A stretch of 64,000 bases of DNA from contig JAVHKY010000013.1 of the NCBI GenBank assembly GCA_035079385.1, forward strand, positions 5,950,001-6,014,000, in the 5' to 3' direction. Origin of the DNA: Aspidiotus rigidus (taxonomy: Eukaryota > Arthropoda > Insecta > Hemiptera > Diaspididae). Made by a program: the position numbers and the translations under genes. Below the pieces are notes generated by a model, which worked only from the letters and a program-made list of their open reading frames with translations, did no database searches and was not told the DNA's origin. Positions 42,591-54,063 of this stretch are shown piece after piece (position 1 is the stretch's first letter; every line of letters starts with the position of its first letter).

Positions 42591-43545
42591 AAGGGTTTGC
42601 AAATAGCGGCCCAATCTTTAGTCGAATAGCGGCCCTTGCGGCAGCCCTAGAAAGTTGTATGAAAATTGCGTCCGGAGTGTAAATGCTCATACTGCGGCCG
42701 TACACAAATTGCGTCCCAGTTTATTTAGCGTTATCCAGGATGTACTACGTGGAGGCGAACTGAATTACATCCCAAAAAATTAATTGTTTTAGTTGTCCCC
42801 CGCTTCATCAGTGTAGTTGGACGGGTACATTCTTGTACGAAAGGGTATTCACCAGTTGCGTGTACGCTTACTCTTATAGCGTTCAATTTGTTCAGCAATG
42901 AATTCCTGCTTCGTTCGCGTGGTCTTTTTAAATTGTTTTGGTGCTGCCACTGAGTTTAGTAATATTCTGGTATCCGTCTGCGTGTGTTGGAGTACTTGAA
43001 GAAATATGAAAATGTTCGGGTGCGGCGACTGAAAATTAACATTAAAGTTGGAGTGAAAAGATTCGCACGCGTTCGTGGTTCTCGTCATACTGGCACTCAC
43101 TTCGCTCCACAATGTTGGCGGAAATCGCGCATCTTCTTTAATGTACGTATCGTCCAATTTGCGCACTTCTGGCCTGTTGGAAGGAGCGTAAGTGACGACG
43201 TTTGCGAATAAGTAATGTTCCATCATGTCCGGCTCTAAGAACGACAGCCCAAACAAATGTGTGAGGAAGGCAGACAAATCTGGTGGTGTCGCATCTTCAT
43301 GTTTTGCCTTATATTCCGCAGTCAAACCCAGTTGTTGGATTTTCCGCCACCCCAACAGTCCCAAATGGAACATTTAGAAACGGGTATAGATAAGGACCAA
43401 TTGTCACGAGTACGCAATCGGTGTAAGGCCGCAGAAGGGGATCAGCATTTACACTCCGGACGCAATTTGTTTATGGCCGCAGTATGAGCATTTCGACGGT
43501 TTTCCATCTAGGCCGCTGTTTGACGGCCGCAATTTGTATTTCTCC
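42591..43545 (-). mobile_element. Second Mutator-like element with 8-bp target duplication
   Basis: CAGCCCAG occurs at 42583-42590 and 43546-43553. The ends AAGGGTTTGCAAATAGCGGC and, inverted, GGAGAAATACAAATTGCGGC are alignable TIRs. Subterminal motifs GCGGCC and AAATTGCGTCCGGAGTGTAA occur near both ends. The 174-codon transposase fragment inside supports the class. Confidence 0.78.
42849..43373 (-). CDS. Mutator-like transposase, C-terminal fragment
   Basis: 174 codons. The diagnostic part is FPPTLWSEVSASMTRTTNAC, then ESFHSNFN and HPNIFIFLQVLQ: the (T)TNxxEsxHxxLN..HPxIWxFL pattern common in insect proteins related to Mutator transposases. The upstream catalytic region is missing. There are no internal stops. 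Confidence 0.72.
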   Translation of the reverse strand: MFHLGLLGWRKIQQLGLTAEYKAKHEDATPPDLSAFLTHLFGLSFLEPDMMEHYLFANVVTYAPSNRPEVRKLDDTYIKEDARFPPTLWSEVSASMTRTTNACESFHSNFNVNFQSPHPNIFIFLQVLQHTQTDTRILLNSVAAPKQFKKTTRTKQEFIAEQIERYKSKRTRNW

Positions 43546-43553
43546 CAGCCCAG

Positions 43554-44900
43554 TCGATTTTTGGTCGACAAAAACCTTGATAAGTTGATATTCAACGTCA
43601 GTTCAAAGTCGATCAATGTAGATCGACTCTTGAACGACGCAAACAAACGTAGTCTATTTTAGGATGTCTTGAAATGACTTATGGATAGCAAAATAATTTG
43701 AATTGATTGAAGAGAAAGAGCAATAAAAGAGTGGCCTCGAATCAGAAATTATGTCTACAGTTTGTAAAGATTTCGAATTCGAACGAGTCGAATAAAAAGA
43801 GACTTCGAGCTATTGTGAAGGAAGATTGGAGGTAACTTGATGGATTTTATTGGACCGCGGGCGGGGTATGCAACCAAAGAGACTTCTAAAATTCCTTATA
43901 ATTTAGGCTCTTTCTGGAAATGGACTTGAATCCATGGAAATAGCTTACATTGAAAAATTCTAGCAACATTATAAACAATGAAAATAATTAACTGTATAAT
44001 GTTTGAAAAATCACTTTTGATAACATGTTCAAACAGTCAATTTCTATCGCAGCAGAATATTCTTGCCTCAACTCCAGTATTTTATTGTCAAAAAAGTTGC
44101 CATTTTGCGCAACCTCGTTTCTCTAATCTGATTTCCTTTGTAACCTCGAAGAAGGGAAGTTCGTATAAGACGTTCTGGACAATATATCGAATGCCCGTCA
44201 GTCCTCCTAACACTCGACGCCTACAACGTTCCCAACTTGTTTAGGCTATATAATATACAATTTCGAAAGCGATTTCTTAAAAGGGAGTCGAGAGGAAATT
44301 ATTACCCTAAATCATTCTAGTTGAGCGATTTCCAATGCCTCACGGTACTACTACATATGTACTACTTCGCGTTTTTAAAAATATACAACCTGCAACATTC
44401 CTCCGTACCAGCGTGCCTAACTTCGTGGCGCGGCTATCAGATTATTACAACGTACTCGAATTTATTCAGTTTCAGGATGCAGCCTGTTATTCCAAACATG
44501 AACCACTCGAAGCATAAAAACGCCTGCCAGTTTGACTATATACCTATTATCTTTACTTTGCGTGTCAAAATAGCTCGTTAACGATACTTTTCGTAGCGTT
44601 TACTGCACACCTATCTTACGTGTAATGTCAAAAAAATACCAATCGCCTAAGCAAGGAGCCGCGTATGATGGAGACCTCTAATTAACGAACGTTGACAGCT
44701 CATTTGATTCATCCGCGGCGAAGCTAACCAAGGTAAGATCTTACCTATACGGAAAATGATGAATTTTTTCTCCCTTTCTCTATGTATAGACTGCAAACGT
44801 CTGCCGCGCGACTCGTAGCGACGAATGTATGTGTACAGTATCAATAATCTCCGCGATTAATCACTCAGATTGCTTTCCATGACCAGTATCACGTTTATTC
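43554..44900. other. No recognisable gene
   Basis: AT-rich intergenic DNA without supported features. Confidence 0.4.
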
Positions 44901-44929
44901 TATATCGTTTATGGAAACCTGTCTGCGGC

Positions 44930-45765
44930 TCTTGGGCAAACATACCGAGTACGCGTTCGCATGGGGGAAGAAGACTATGGAGGAAAACTCATTTCCAATA
45001 GGTCGAACTATCCGAGTACGGTTTGCGATTCGTGTTCGTATTGTTAACAAGGTATATATCTCTTAAATTACACCTTCATACCGACTGGAAGACCACAGAA
45101 ATGGGTGAAAGCTTCGCGCGCAAACCTGTCGCACTTTGAAGAATGAGCGACTCGTACAAATTGCTAATTTTTCTCCTCTTTAGGAGGATCGTATATATAC
45201 GATGTATAAATGCTTCGTTTCGCTCACAAAATCGGGTTTGTTTAGGTTCGGACTAATTGTGATTAGTTCTTTGTATAAGTCTTTATTTGTTTTTTTATTT
45301 ATATTTTTAATCAATCACTGGTATTCTGCGAAGTTTTAGCGTGTTTTAATGTGCTCGGACAAATTCCTTTTTGCGATAGTTTGGAAGATCGTATCAACGT
45401 TATACTTCTATTCAAATGTCGAGAGGTGCACTCGGAATCCAAACTATAGGTCTGCGGACTTCAAGTCGACATATTATATAATATGATCCAATGCTAATGG
45501 ATATAAGAGTTAGGGCTTCATCCATGAAGATTATCAAGGCTTTTCTCTATACGGGTACGACACATGGACCTTCAAGAGGTACGGGGTATAATAGTACTCT
45601 CATGATGAAAAAGTTTATGGAATCAAGAGTAGGTGTTTCCTCAAATATAAAATGATGGACCAACTTGGCTACTTGTCGAAGTCTCGAGATACTCCTAGAG
45701 GGGATGTCTAATGTATTGGTATCAACTTTGAACGTTGAAAAAAGTTTCTTGCTGTATCGTTCCTA
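44930..45765 (+). repeat. Dispersed non-coding repeat, modules A (44930-45215) and B (45405-45765)
   Basis: Module A shares ACAGAAATGGGTGAAAG, TTGTTAACRAG and ATTTTTCTCCTC with 50975-51245. Module B shares CTATTCAARTGTCGAGAG, GGTATCAACTTTGAA and GAAAGAAGTTTCTT-like blocks with 50655-50975. The module order is A-B here and B-A at 51 kb, as if the repeat were tandem or circularly permuted. Confidence 0.55.
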
Positions 45766-45774
45766 AAGACAGCT

Positions 45775-47380
45775 GCAGAGCCGCCCATCCTCCATGGTGG
45801 AATGGATACGTTTTGCGTATGCATTAATTTCATTTCCTCCAACACCTGAATCGAACCTTTCAGGTAAAATTTTAATGTTGAAAGAATCTCGGTTGGCAAC
45901 CACCCAGCTGCAGTGCGCTCAGCCGCGTAAAACTTTGGAACACCCTACAAGAACACCACCTTAGATATTGTAGATTGCACTTGCAGTCTGTTCTTCTTCT
46001 TTCATTGATCTTCCTCTTCTTCCTTCATATCTGTATGTAGATGCTAAACAGGTGTCAAGTAAGCCGTGGCGTGGTTCTGCATTTATCTATTCCATTGAAG
46101 GTCCATCTTCTTCTTCGTGACTGTGATTGCAAATGCAGATGGTTTCTCCGGAACCTAGCATGGTGGTTACTCGGAGCAAGTGCTTCATCAACTCCAATCG
46201 CTTGAAGAGACCGACTAAGCTTACCCGATTTACACCTCCACGCCTCACACTCAAATAAGGTGTGCTGTGGTCCCATTACCCCGTCCTCGGTTGCAGTGCG
46301 AACGCGTTATCTGCTCAAATTTCGTCAACTTCTCATGAAGGCACTTGTTGAAGCAGCCATGGCCGCTCAATATCTGCGTCAGGGGAAAATTAAGCTGACC
46401 ATGATCTCGGTTCATCCGCTCATCAAGGTCGTATATCAACACACGAGTCGTCCATTTAGCCAGCTCATTCTGAGAAATTCTAGCTTCCCATTACTGAAGC
46501 AAGGAGCGCCTAGCCTCCTGCTGGACCCGTGAAATTTCTTAATCGGTCGTTGTCCTCTCTCTTGCCTTGAACACCACCGCCCAGAAAGAAGCTCGATTGG
46601 CAGTGAACATACTAATATACAGAAAGCCTCCGTCGAGACGGTCCGGTTGGCACTAAAACTCCTCAGCGCTGCTCTTTGTTGAATTTTTACCATCTCTCTC
46701 CTTGTGTATGGTGTCTTTATTGAGTCGGCCCATACTGGAACACTATATAAGAGGGTCGACAAGGTGGTACTCATCATGATTCTTCTTCTTGCTTCTCTCG
46801 GCCCTCCTAGGTTTGTCATCAGGAGGCTCTGGTAAGTAAGTACTTTGCCCGCCTTTTCCGCTGTCATCAGGAAATGGTGCCTAATATGCTCGGATTTCAA
46901 TCAAACCAGATGCATGCGTACTTCAATACCTTCTTGGTCTTGACGTCCAGCCCTTACATCAGACGAAAGGTGGGTAGACTGAACTTTCGACGGGGCTTGA
47001 ATAAAATGGTCTCCGTCTTACCTGTACTGCAAGTTCTAGTCTGGTTGATTTAACCCGACGCGTTGTTGCCTCTACGGCCCGGGTTACCCTGCTCTCCGTT
47101 GCTGCAGTTGTTCCGGCCATGCATACTACCAGTGTGTCATCGGCATAGCAGATAAGCTTAATATCTTGTGGCAGCTTTACCTTAATGATCCTTCAAATGC
47201 GGAATACCACAAAAGCGCCCTAGGACCAACCACAGCGGCACCCCAAAAGTAATGGGGTATTTGAGCAGGTATGCAGGCACTTCTACGTCCATGAGGGCTT
47301 TTAATATCCTCTCTCATAGAATCGAGTTGAACGCATTCCTTATGCAGAACTTACGCGTAACTATTGCTGCAGTGGCGTAG
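45775..47380 (-). pseudogene. R1-like LINE, 5'-truncated copy 2 with RT palm
   Basis: Minus strand from 47380: NAFNSIL and LMDVEVPAYLLKY, a degraded GVPxGS region, KLPQDIKLICYADDTLVVCM with YADD at 47147-47136, KTETILFKPRRKFSLPTFRL, TAEKAGKVLTYQSLLMTNLG, VWADSIK, IQQRAALRS, then a GQLNFPLTQILSGHGCFNK block and QHTLFECEAWR, followed by a 3' UTR ending near 45775. There are several stops and shifts. The protein would reverse-transcribe its own RNA at a nicked target. The 3' UTR is shared with copy 1 and with a tail-only fragment at 48.97 kb. Confidence 0.88.
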
Positions 47381-47830
47381 CAAGGGGTGGTTAAATGTTT
47401 GTACCACTCCACCTCACCCTCCAAAATCCACGAAATATCACATTTTATTCTAAATAATTTTTCCAACATATTTTATAACATTTATTTTTTCCAACTATTT
47501 TCTGTTTACGCGAGTATATCACTGACTCGACCATCCTCTTCAGTCTGACTCCAGAATCTGATGTGCAGGGTCCAGTTTGAAAACTGTACTGGCTACTTCG
47601 GCGCATTAAACAATGACCTCAATGGTCCGGATTTTCGATGTTAAAAATATTTAAAAATAAATAGATTACAGTATTCTGCTTGTAGAGTCTGCCTGAAAAG
47701 CGGAGTGAAAGAAAATTTTTCAGAAATAGCTCCTCGATACACAAGACGTGTTCCACATCAAAAATGAATAAGAAAAATGCAAAAACTTGCTGAATCTTTC
47801 CAAATGCGTACCTGTGTAGATACTGTAGAT
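47381..47830. other. No recognisable gene
   Basis: AT-rich spacer between the LINE truncation point and a short minus-strand frame. Confidence 0.4.
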
Positions 47831-48184
47831 TTAATCAATAGTTATCGTTTCAATCATTTCTGAAGAGACCTTAGGTTTTACAGTTACTAACATTCTACCA
47901 TTTCTCATTTCTGTGAACTTCAGATCTGGGTTTCTTGTTTGAAGACGTTCTACTGTGATTTTGAGCTCAGATCGCCATTTGGAAAAATTAGTATAACATC
48001 TTTCATACCGACTCTTGGACTTTGGTGGAAGCAGCTCTAATTCCACCGCTTTTACGTCTTCAATTATATTTGGTGGAGTAGTATTCATGACATCATCTTC
48101 AACGTATTCATCGCCGTATTCATCAACGTATTCTTCGCTTGAATCCATTTTCGCAAATAAATTTTCGCAAATAATTGACCACAA
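47831..48184 (-). CDS. 117-codon hypothetical protein with acidic N-terminus
   Basis: The likely start is MDSSEEYVDEYGDEYVEDD (48148), downstream of the first ATG. Residues after it read LLPPKSKSRYERCYTNFSKW, which recalls the N-terminal helix of insect tyrosine-recombinase-like or site-specific-integrase-like proteins (KSxxxYxxxYxxFxxW). The rest (TVKPKVSSEMIETITID) is unfamiliar. There is no intron evidence. It may be a first exon or a small transposon-derived gene. Confidence 0.4.
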   Translation of the reverse strand: MWSIICENLFAKMDSSEEYVDEYGDEYVEDDVMNTTPPNIIEDVKAVELELLPPKSKSRYERCYTNFSKWRSELKITVERLQTRNPDLKFTEMRNGRMLVTVKPKVSSEMIETITID

Positions 48185-48965
48185 ATAGACTGAAACTATT
48201 TACCTCCTAAAACGTGATGATAGCAACGTACCAGAAGAATGAACTGTCAGAATGTCAGAGTTACCAATTCACAACGTATGAAAACGCGTAATTTCCAATC
48301 GCCTTGCATTAAACCATCGTACGTATCAGTGTTGGGAATCGGTTACTTTCCGCCACTGATACGTAATATACTATTTTCCCATAAGAGCCCATGTTAAATT
48401 CGTGTTTTTCAAAGAAAGATTTCTGAAAAACGGCTCGGTGGATTTTTTTACAAAGCCCCTTGTTGGAAAGGAAATTTTATGGAAAATTGACGATCTTCTC
48501 TCCGATTTTTCTCTAGAAGCATCTTTTTTCGAGTTATCGATTAATAAATGGAGTGCGTTTTTTTGTCCGACTGGTCAAATCAAAAATATCTATCGAGCCG
48601 ATCTCGAGATCCTTCATTGAAAATCACGAATTTATTTAAATTTAACATTGGTTCTTATGGACGTTATTTTTGTGTTTACATTTTCTGCAATCAAGATGAC
48701 GGTCCATTGTACCTACATCATATAGCGCCTTAATTTTGTTTTAGTGTTGTTAGCGCTCCTACCTCTTTAGCAGGTTGTCCGGCCCGAATCAAACTTGAAA
48801 AAGGGAAGTTGAACAACTTTGAATCTCTATACAACTTTACTCCAGATTTGGCTGGTTTCTTTATTTTTCTCTGGAAATGAACTTTTGAGAAGAAAAAGAA
48901 TGATTTTATTCAATTTTTCAACTGTTGTATATCCTTGAAATTTTTAGTCTTGTCAGTATATGGAA
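48185..48965. other. No recognisable gene
   Basis: AT-rich; short frames without motifs. Confidence 0.4.
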
Positions 48966-48969
48966 TATT

Positions 48970-49165
48970 TTGACAGGGATGCGGTTGATGTATGCGCACA
49001 CAGATTAACTATAAGGTGCGTTTAATTTTATATCCTCCAACCTGGAATCGACCCTTTCGGGTATAACTTCAGTGTTGGAAGAATCTCCTAGGCGAACCCC
49101 CTCTTCTTCTTGGCAACTGCCAAGTTACATTGGCAACCGCCAAGCTGCAGTGCCCCCAGGCACAC
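48970..49165 (-). repeat. R1-like LINE 3' UTR fragment (copy 3)
   Basis: Shares with 37590-37730 and 45775-45920 the order GTATGCG, TTTCCTCCAACACC-like, CGACCCTTTCGG, TTCAGTGTTG.AAGAATCTC, and CAACCGCCAAGCTGCAGTGC. It contains a small internal duplication (TTGGCAACTGCCAAG / TTGGCAACCGCCAAG). No coding part. Confidence 0.65.
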
Positions 49166-49169
49166 GATT

Positions 49170-50242
49170 ATATCAGTAGTAATGTGCCCCGTTTGGTACA
49201 CCTTTTGATTTGGTAGACCTTGTACCAAAGTTCAGATGTTTTAGTAATACAAAAGAAATTTTTGAATAACTTTTTATTTCTGTTCAAAGAAGTTGCTGAA
49301 TCTTTGTGATACTCATTCTTCATTGTCAATCAGCATTTTTCTATTACCTGACTATTGGCTAAGAGACAATAAAAAAATTTCTTATAAACTTATTACAATC
49401 TACTTTTTTATAAAGTCTGCAGCCTAGATAGAATCTATGATGATTCTACAAGTTCTTAATTTTCTTATCACACCTGCATAAAGTTTGTAAGCTTCAATCC
49501 ATTGGTCAAAATTGGTCATTTTTGGTCAATTCTAGTCAATTTTGGTGGTTAAAGTTGGTTGTTTTTAGTCAATATTGGACATTTTTGATCAAAATTAATC
49601 ATTTTTAGTTTCTTTTGGTCAAAATTGGTTGTTTTTTGGTGATCCTAATTTGTTATTTTTAGTTGATTCTGATTGAATTTGGTCATTTTTTGATTGACCA
49701 GAATTGACCAATTTTGACCATCAAAATTGACCAAAAACAATATTTTAACCAATGGATTGAAACTCACAAACTTTATGAAGGTGTGATAGAAAATTTAAAA
49801 CTTATAGAGCATAAATTCATAGATTCTATCTGGGTTGCAGATTTCATAAAAAAGTGGAAAAAACCGTTGAAATATGTTTTCAATAAACTAATAACTTGAA
49901 CAAAAAAATTCATAAAATGAAATTTTCTTACTAATTTTTGTATTAATTTAAAATTTTTATCATTTAAATTTTTAATAAATTAAATTATTGTAATAAGTTC
50001 TTGAAATTCATTTTACTGTCTCTTAGCCATTGGTTGGGTAATAGAAAAATGCTGTTTGACAATGAAAAATGCGTATCACACAGATTGAGCAAAAATTATT
50101 GTATCTCCTTATCAAATCTTCTTTGAACAGAAATAAAAAAAGTTATTCAAAAATTTCTTTCGTGTTACTGAAAGATCTGAACTTCGGTACCAGGTGTACC
50201 AAGTCACAAAGTGTATCAAATGGAGGACATTACTACTGATAT
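49170..50242. mobile_element. 1.07-kb foldback element with minisatellite centre
   Basis: The two halves are imperfect inverted copies over almost their whole length. Outer ends: ATATCAGTAGTAATGT against ACATTACTACTGATAT. Inner matches: GCATTTTTCTATTACC, TTTGAATAACTTTTT and CATAAAGTTTGTAAGCTTCA-like blocks. The centre (49500-49740) is an array of TTGGTCAAAATTGGTCATTT units that turns to TTGACCAAAA on the right side. No protein of note. Confidence 0.85.
49500..49745. repeat. Minisatellite of TTGGTCAAAATTGGTCA-type units
   Basis: Irregular 10-30-bp units built from TTGGTCAA and TTTTTAGTC words, at the axis of the foldback. Confidence 0.8.
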
Positions 50243-50599
50243 CTCTTCTCTTCAGATAGCTCTCGACAGGGGTGGCGATCCATTTTTGCCCCATGTGGTG
50301 CTCATTTTTTTTCAAAACTGAAGAGTCGTTCATCATTGTTCCAAATTTTTAGTTGTAGGCAAATTTTAATTTTTCATTTTTCATGTGGTGCTCAGGCTCG
50401 AAAGCACCTATATATGATCGCCACCACTGGCTCTCGAGTCGATTAGCTAAGTGGTCTTTAGGAGTTTGCCCGCGTTGTCTTGCCGGCAAAGTAGATGATA
50501 AGAGGATGGCAGGCCAGGTGGTTTATCCTTCTTATCGAGCAATGCTAGCCTGGCTTCCTTCACTACACAGGGAACAGTCCCCCGGCAACTGATCAACAA

Positions 50600-51245
50600 G
50601 CAGTGCCGGGCCAACTGAATGTATTGGCGTTCAGAACGAGATTCAGGATCTCATTTGGTTCTGTTCTATTCAAGTGTCGAGAGCTGCTTTTGGAAACCCA
50701 ACTCGGTCCGTGGGAATCATTGACAACTCCAAGTCGACTCTCAGGGGTAAGAGAGATAGGTCTTTCACTGTTTGGTTCTTCCAACAAAATATTCTTGGCT
50801 TCTTTCTGCACAGCTAGGAAATGGACTTTGAAGACAAGTTTAGCATTGGGAGTAGGTGTTTTTTGAACTGTAAGAATATGGATCAACTCAGCTTCTCATG
50901 AGTATCAACTTTGAAAGTTCCGTAGAAATGTTATGTTGAAAGAAGTTTCTTTCAGTATATCGTTTACAAAGACTGTTCACGGCTCTTGCATGAGCAAATA
51001 AATATAGAGTACGCGTACATTGCAGAAAAATGTATTTCCAATAGAGAAAACAATCTTGGTATCTAATGTAGAATGTAATTCATGTCTACATTGTTAACGA
51101 GATTATCAGTAAATTAATTCTGAACTACAGAAATGGGTGAAAGTTTTACGCGCACGACCCTTTCGTACTACACAAGGAGTGGCCACTTTTCCAAATAACT
51201 CATTTTTCTCCTCCTCGAGAGGACTGAATAGACGTATAATAACTT
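50600..51245 (+). repeat. Second copy of the dispersed repeat, modules B then A
   Basis: See 44930-45765. Here B runs directly into A (TATCGTTTACAAAGACTGTT then CACGGCTCTTGCATGAGCAA). At 45.77 kb the corresponding junction is where LINE copy 2 begins. Confidence 0.55.
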
Positions 51246-53575
51246 CGCGTGGCTCAAAAACTCGAACCTGTTTTGGTGAATTCGATTTTTTTTTTGGACG
51301 AATGGTAATTAATAAAAACGTACCTATAAAGCCTGCGTCCGTTCGTACGTATTATATTGAATGCAGCGCGCATAGACGATAAATCGAATCGGCGCAGTTC
51401 GGTCGAGAAAAACTGGATATTTAATGACGAAGCAGCTCTTTCAAACGTTATAGGCAATACACCGGACTTAAACAGAGAGCTGAGAGTTGTTGAAGATGTT
51501 CCTGACTTGTTGAGATACAACGAATAAGAAGCTTTAAAAAAGAATTGAACGCAGCCGCCAGTCGAGAGCAAAGCTGAGCCGGCTAATGTCGGAGGAATTC
51601 GCATGATTGACAGAAGGACGTGATTTATAATGTTGTTTCATGATTTAAAACTCATACCCATTTATAATTTAACCTTTGTGGAATAATCTTCGGCAAGGCA
51701 AACCTAATAAGGAAGTTTTTTTTTTTTTTTTTTCCTCCCCTCTCTTTACTCTCTGTTTGTTCTACATCTTCGAGCCTAAGGTTACGCGAATGCTTGTACA
51801 CGCGAGATCATTAAGCTCGTATATATTGGTACACGAAAAAATCACATCGTCGAGTTCAAAATGATGCAAAATTGAAATTAACGGAGAGGTTTTTCGATAC
51901 ATACTTTCTGTCTGGTTGTTGTTATAGAAGGCATGTCTTATTTCTCGCCACTTTGATAAGCTTCGCCCAAATACCGAATAAGGACGTGATTTTTTGCGTT
52001 TGTGACAGAAATTCATTCGAAGAGTAGGAGTGAATATCTGTAGAGTTGAAAAATTTACGTTTCTGCGAATGAGTTCATCGTACGACCTGCACTCGTTATA
52101 ACAAATCTAATCGTCTATTTTACTGAAACGATTTTCGTACGTACTAATTTCCTTTACGTGACAACCATAAGGTCGTACACCTCGGAAGCTCGTCAAGTGA
52201 TACCATATCGAATGTATCGGATTGCTACGACTAGCATGCATTGCTTTTTACAAATATGTAGCTGGAGGTAGTGATTCTACATGTCTTCAAATGAAAGGAT
52301 GATTTCACATTCTCCATCTTCCATGTCCATTTGTCCGCCCGCATCGCTATAAAGTATGCCCTTTCCTAATTGATGACTTCGCGTAAGATAGAGGGAGTTT
52401 CCTCCAGAATGACTGATTGAAATTGACTCGCTAGTGAAGCTTTGATGTAGAAAAACAACGAACATATGTGGGAAATACCCCCACAATCATGCTCCTCGAG
52501 TCTCCTGAACTTTTTTGGGTTCCCTAGTCCGGACGGACTCAGTGGGGCGAATTTATTCCGTGTATCACTATTCGAACGTTATATTGTTGTAAGATTAGTA
52601 TCTTTATTAATACAAACATAACTTACTGTATTCTTCCTTATTGATTGGTTCAATTATTTTTTTGAATGCTACTTTAACATTCGGCTGATATGCCTGTTTT
52701 CGAAAATATTTTTTCCCAGTTCGTTCTTCAATACAATTGGTCGAGGATTTTTTTTGTAATAAGACACTTTTAGAAATTAGCCCTTGCAGGGAGGTCGGTC
52801 TCTGCAAAGGATTTTCATCTTATATGTTATTTATATATAGGTGCTTCCATACTCATCGGTCGCCCGCAGAGACTTATCGAGTTGTTCTGTGCACTGAACA
52901 GATCTTCATATCGCACTTTGGCTATTAGTAATCTTCTCAGCTGCTCTGAATTGGTCTAGATAGTGACCTCAGGGACAGCTGAAAAGAGAAAAATGTTTAG
53001 TGGGTATAATGACCAGGGGGGAGGGGTTCCTCTGCTATTATCCCTAGACAGTGGGAAGTGGAGGGGTATGTTAATTGTAGTACTTGGTGTTCATTACAAC
53101 AAAATACATATTATAATACTTATATGATCTCTTACTCTTATGCTGAAAAAGAAGGAAAAGAATTGATCCGCAGCGGTTGCCCAGTACTCCACTTCTGGCC
53201 CGTGGTTACAGGAAAATAGCCGCCTCCCCCAGTAGTAGCGAGACCGGATGCGTTGTGTGGGTGATTGTGAACAGTATACATATATGTGTATAGGTGTATT
53301 TTAACATTTTTACGCTGAAACAGTGATTTCTGCTGTCGCGTACATCTAACTCTCCTCTTATCGCCCATGGTTACCGGAGATACCTACAATCCCAGCAATT
53401 AGGCGCTTCATCACGGTATCGTGAGAGTGAGTAGTACAAACTATTGCTAGGTACTATCTAAGACCCGCGACGATCCTTGGTGTTGTTTGGTCAGCTCCTG
53501 ATGATATTCTACTGCGGCCCGATGGCATCTTGATATTTGGTGTAAATTCCCTGCCTAGTTGTATGAAGAGGTTAT
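51246..53575. other. No recognisable gene
   Basis: 2.3 kb of AT-rich DNA with a T run at 51717-51733. Frames are short. Confidence 0.45.
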
Positions 53576-53582
53576 TCACCAA

Positions 53583-54063
53583 CTAGGAGCGGTTGTTCGA
53601 GAACACGGATAGCCCGCCAACATACTGAGGACTTACATCCGTCTCAGGGTTCTCCGTCTTCCACAACTTCAGCATCACTTCATGGAAGTATGATAGCTGG
53701 TGATCCTTGAGTCTGTCCCAGTCTATTGGACGGCCGACTGTGAATCGGAGACATTCTGTCAGTGCGTGTTCGGCTGCTGGGCAGAGTTCAAAGTTCTGTG
53801 GCGCATTTGGCATCACTCGCTTTAGGTACGACTTGAGGCAGACGTAGTCCGATAAAGCCTGTGAAGACCGAAATGTTGGCGGGGTCTTGATCCACAGTCG
53901 GTCTGGGAACATTTGCTGGGGCCACTTTTCTGACGTTATGCTCTCCCAAGCTTTGTTTCATTCCTCCAGGGTGGCTGCTTTGAAGGCTTTGGCTACTTCG
54001 GTATGGCAGACTGGAGTTTCCTGAACCTAGAAGATTTCGTGTTCGTTGAGTGGTGTTGTTCAA
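53583..54063 (-). pseudogene. LINE C-terminal fragment
   Basis: Two overlapping frames give VAKAFKAATLEE, W(P)QQMFPDRLWIKT, FRSSQALSDYVCLKSYLKR, then CPAAEHALTECLRF and RLKDHQLSYFHEVMLKLW. The QxLxGxGxxxxYLxR ... AEHxLxxCxRF arrangement is that of R1/I-type LINE reverse transcriptase tails. One frameshift near 53930 and the absence of upstream RT mark it as a relic. Confidence 0.6.

Noticed and set aside
49714..49899. 61-codon frame in the foldback centre
   Set aside because: Derived from the minisatellite and inverted half; no coding signature.
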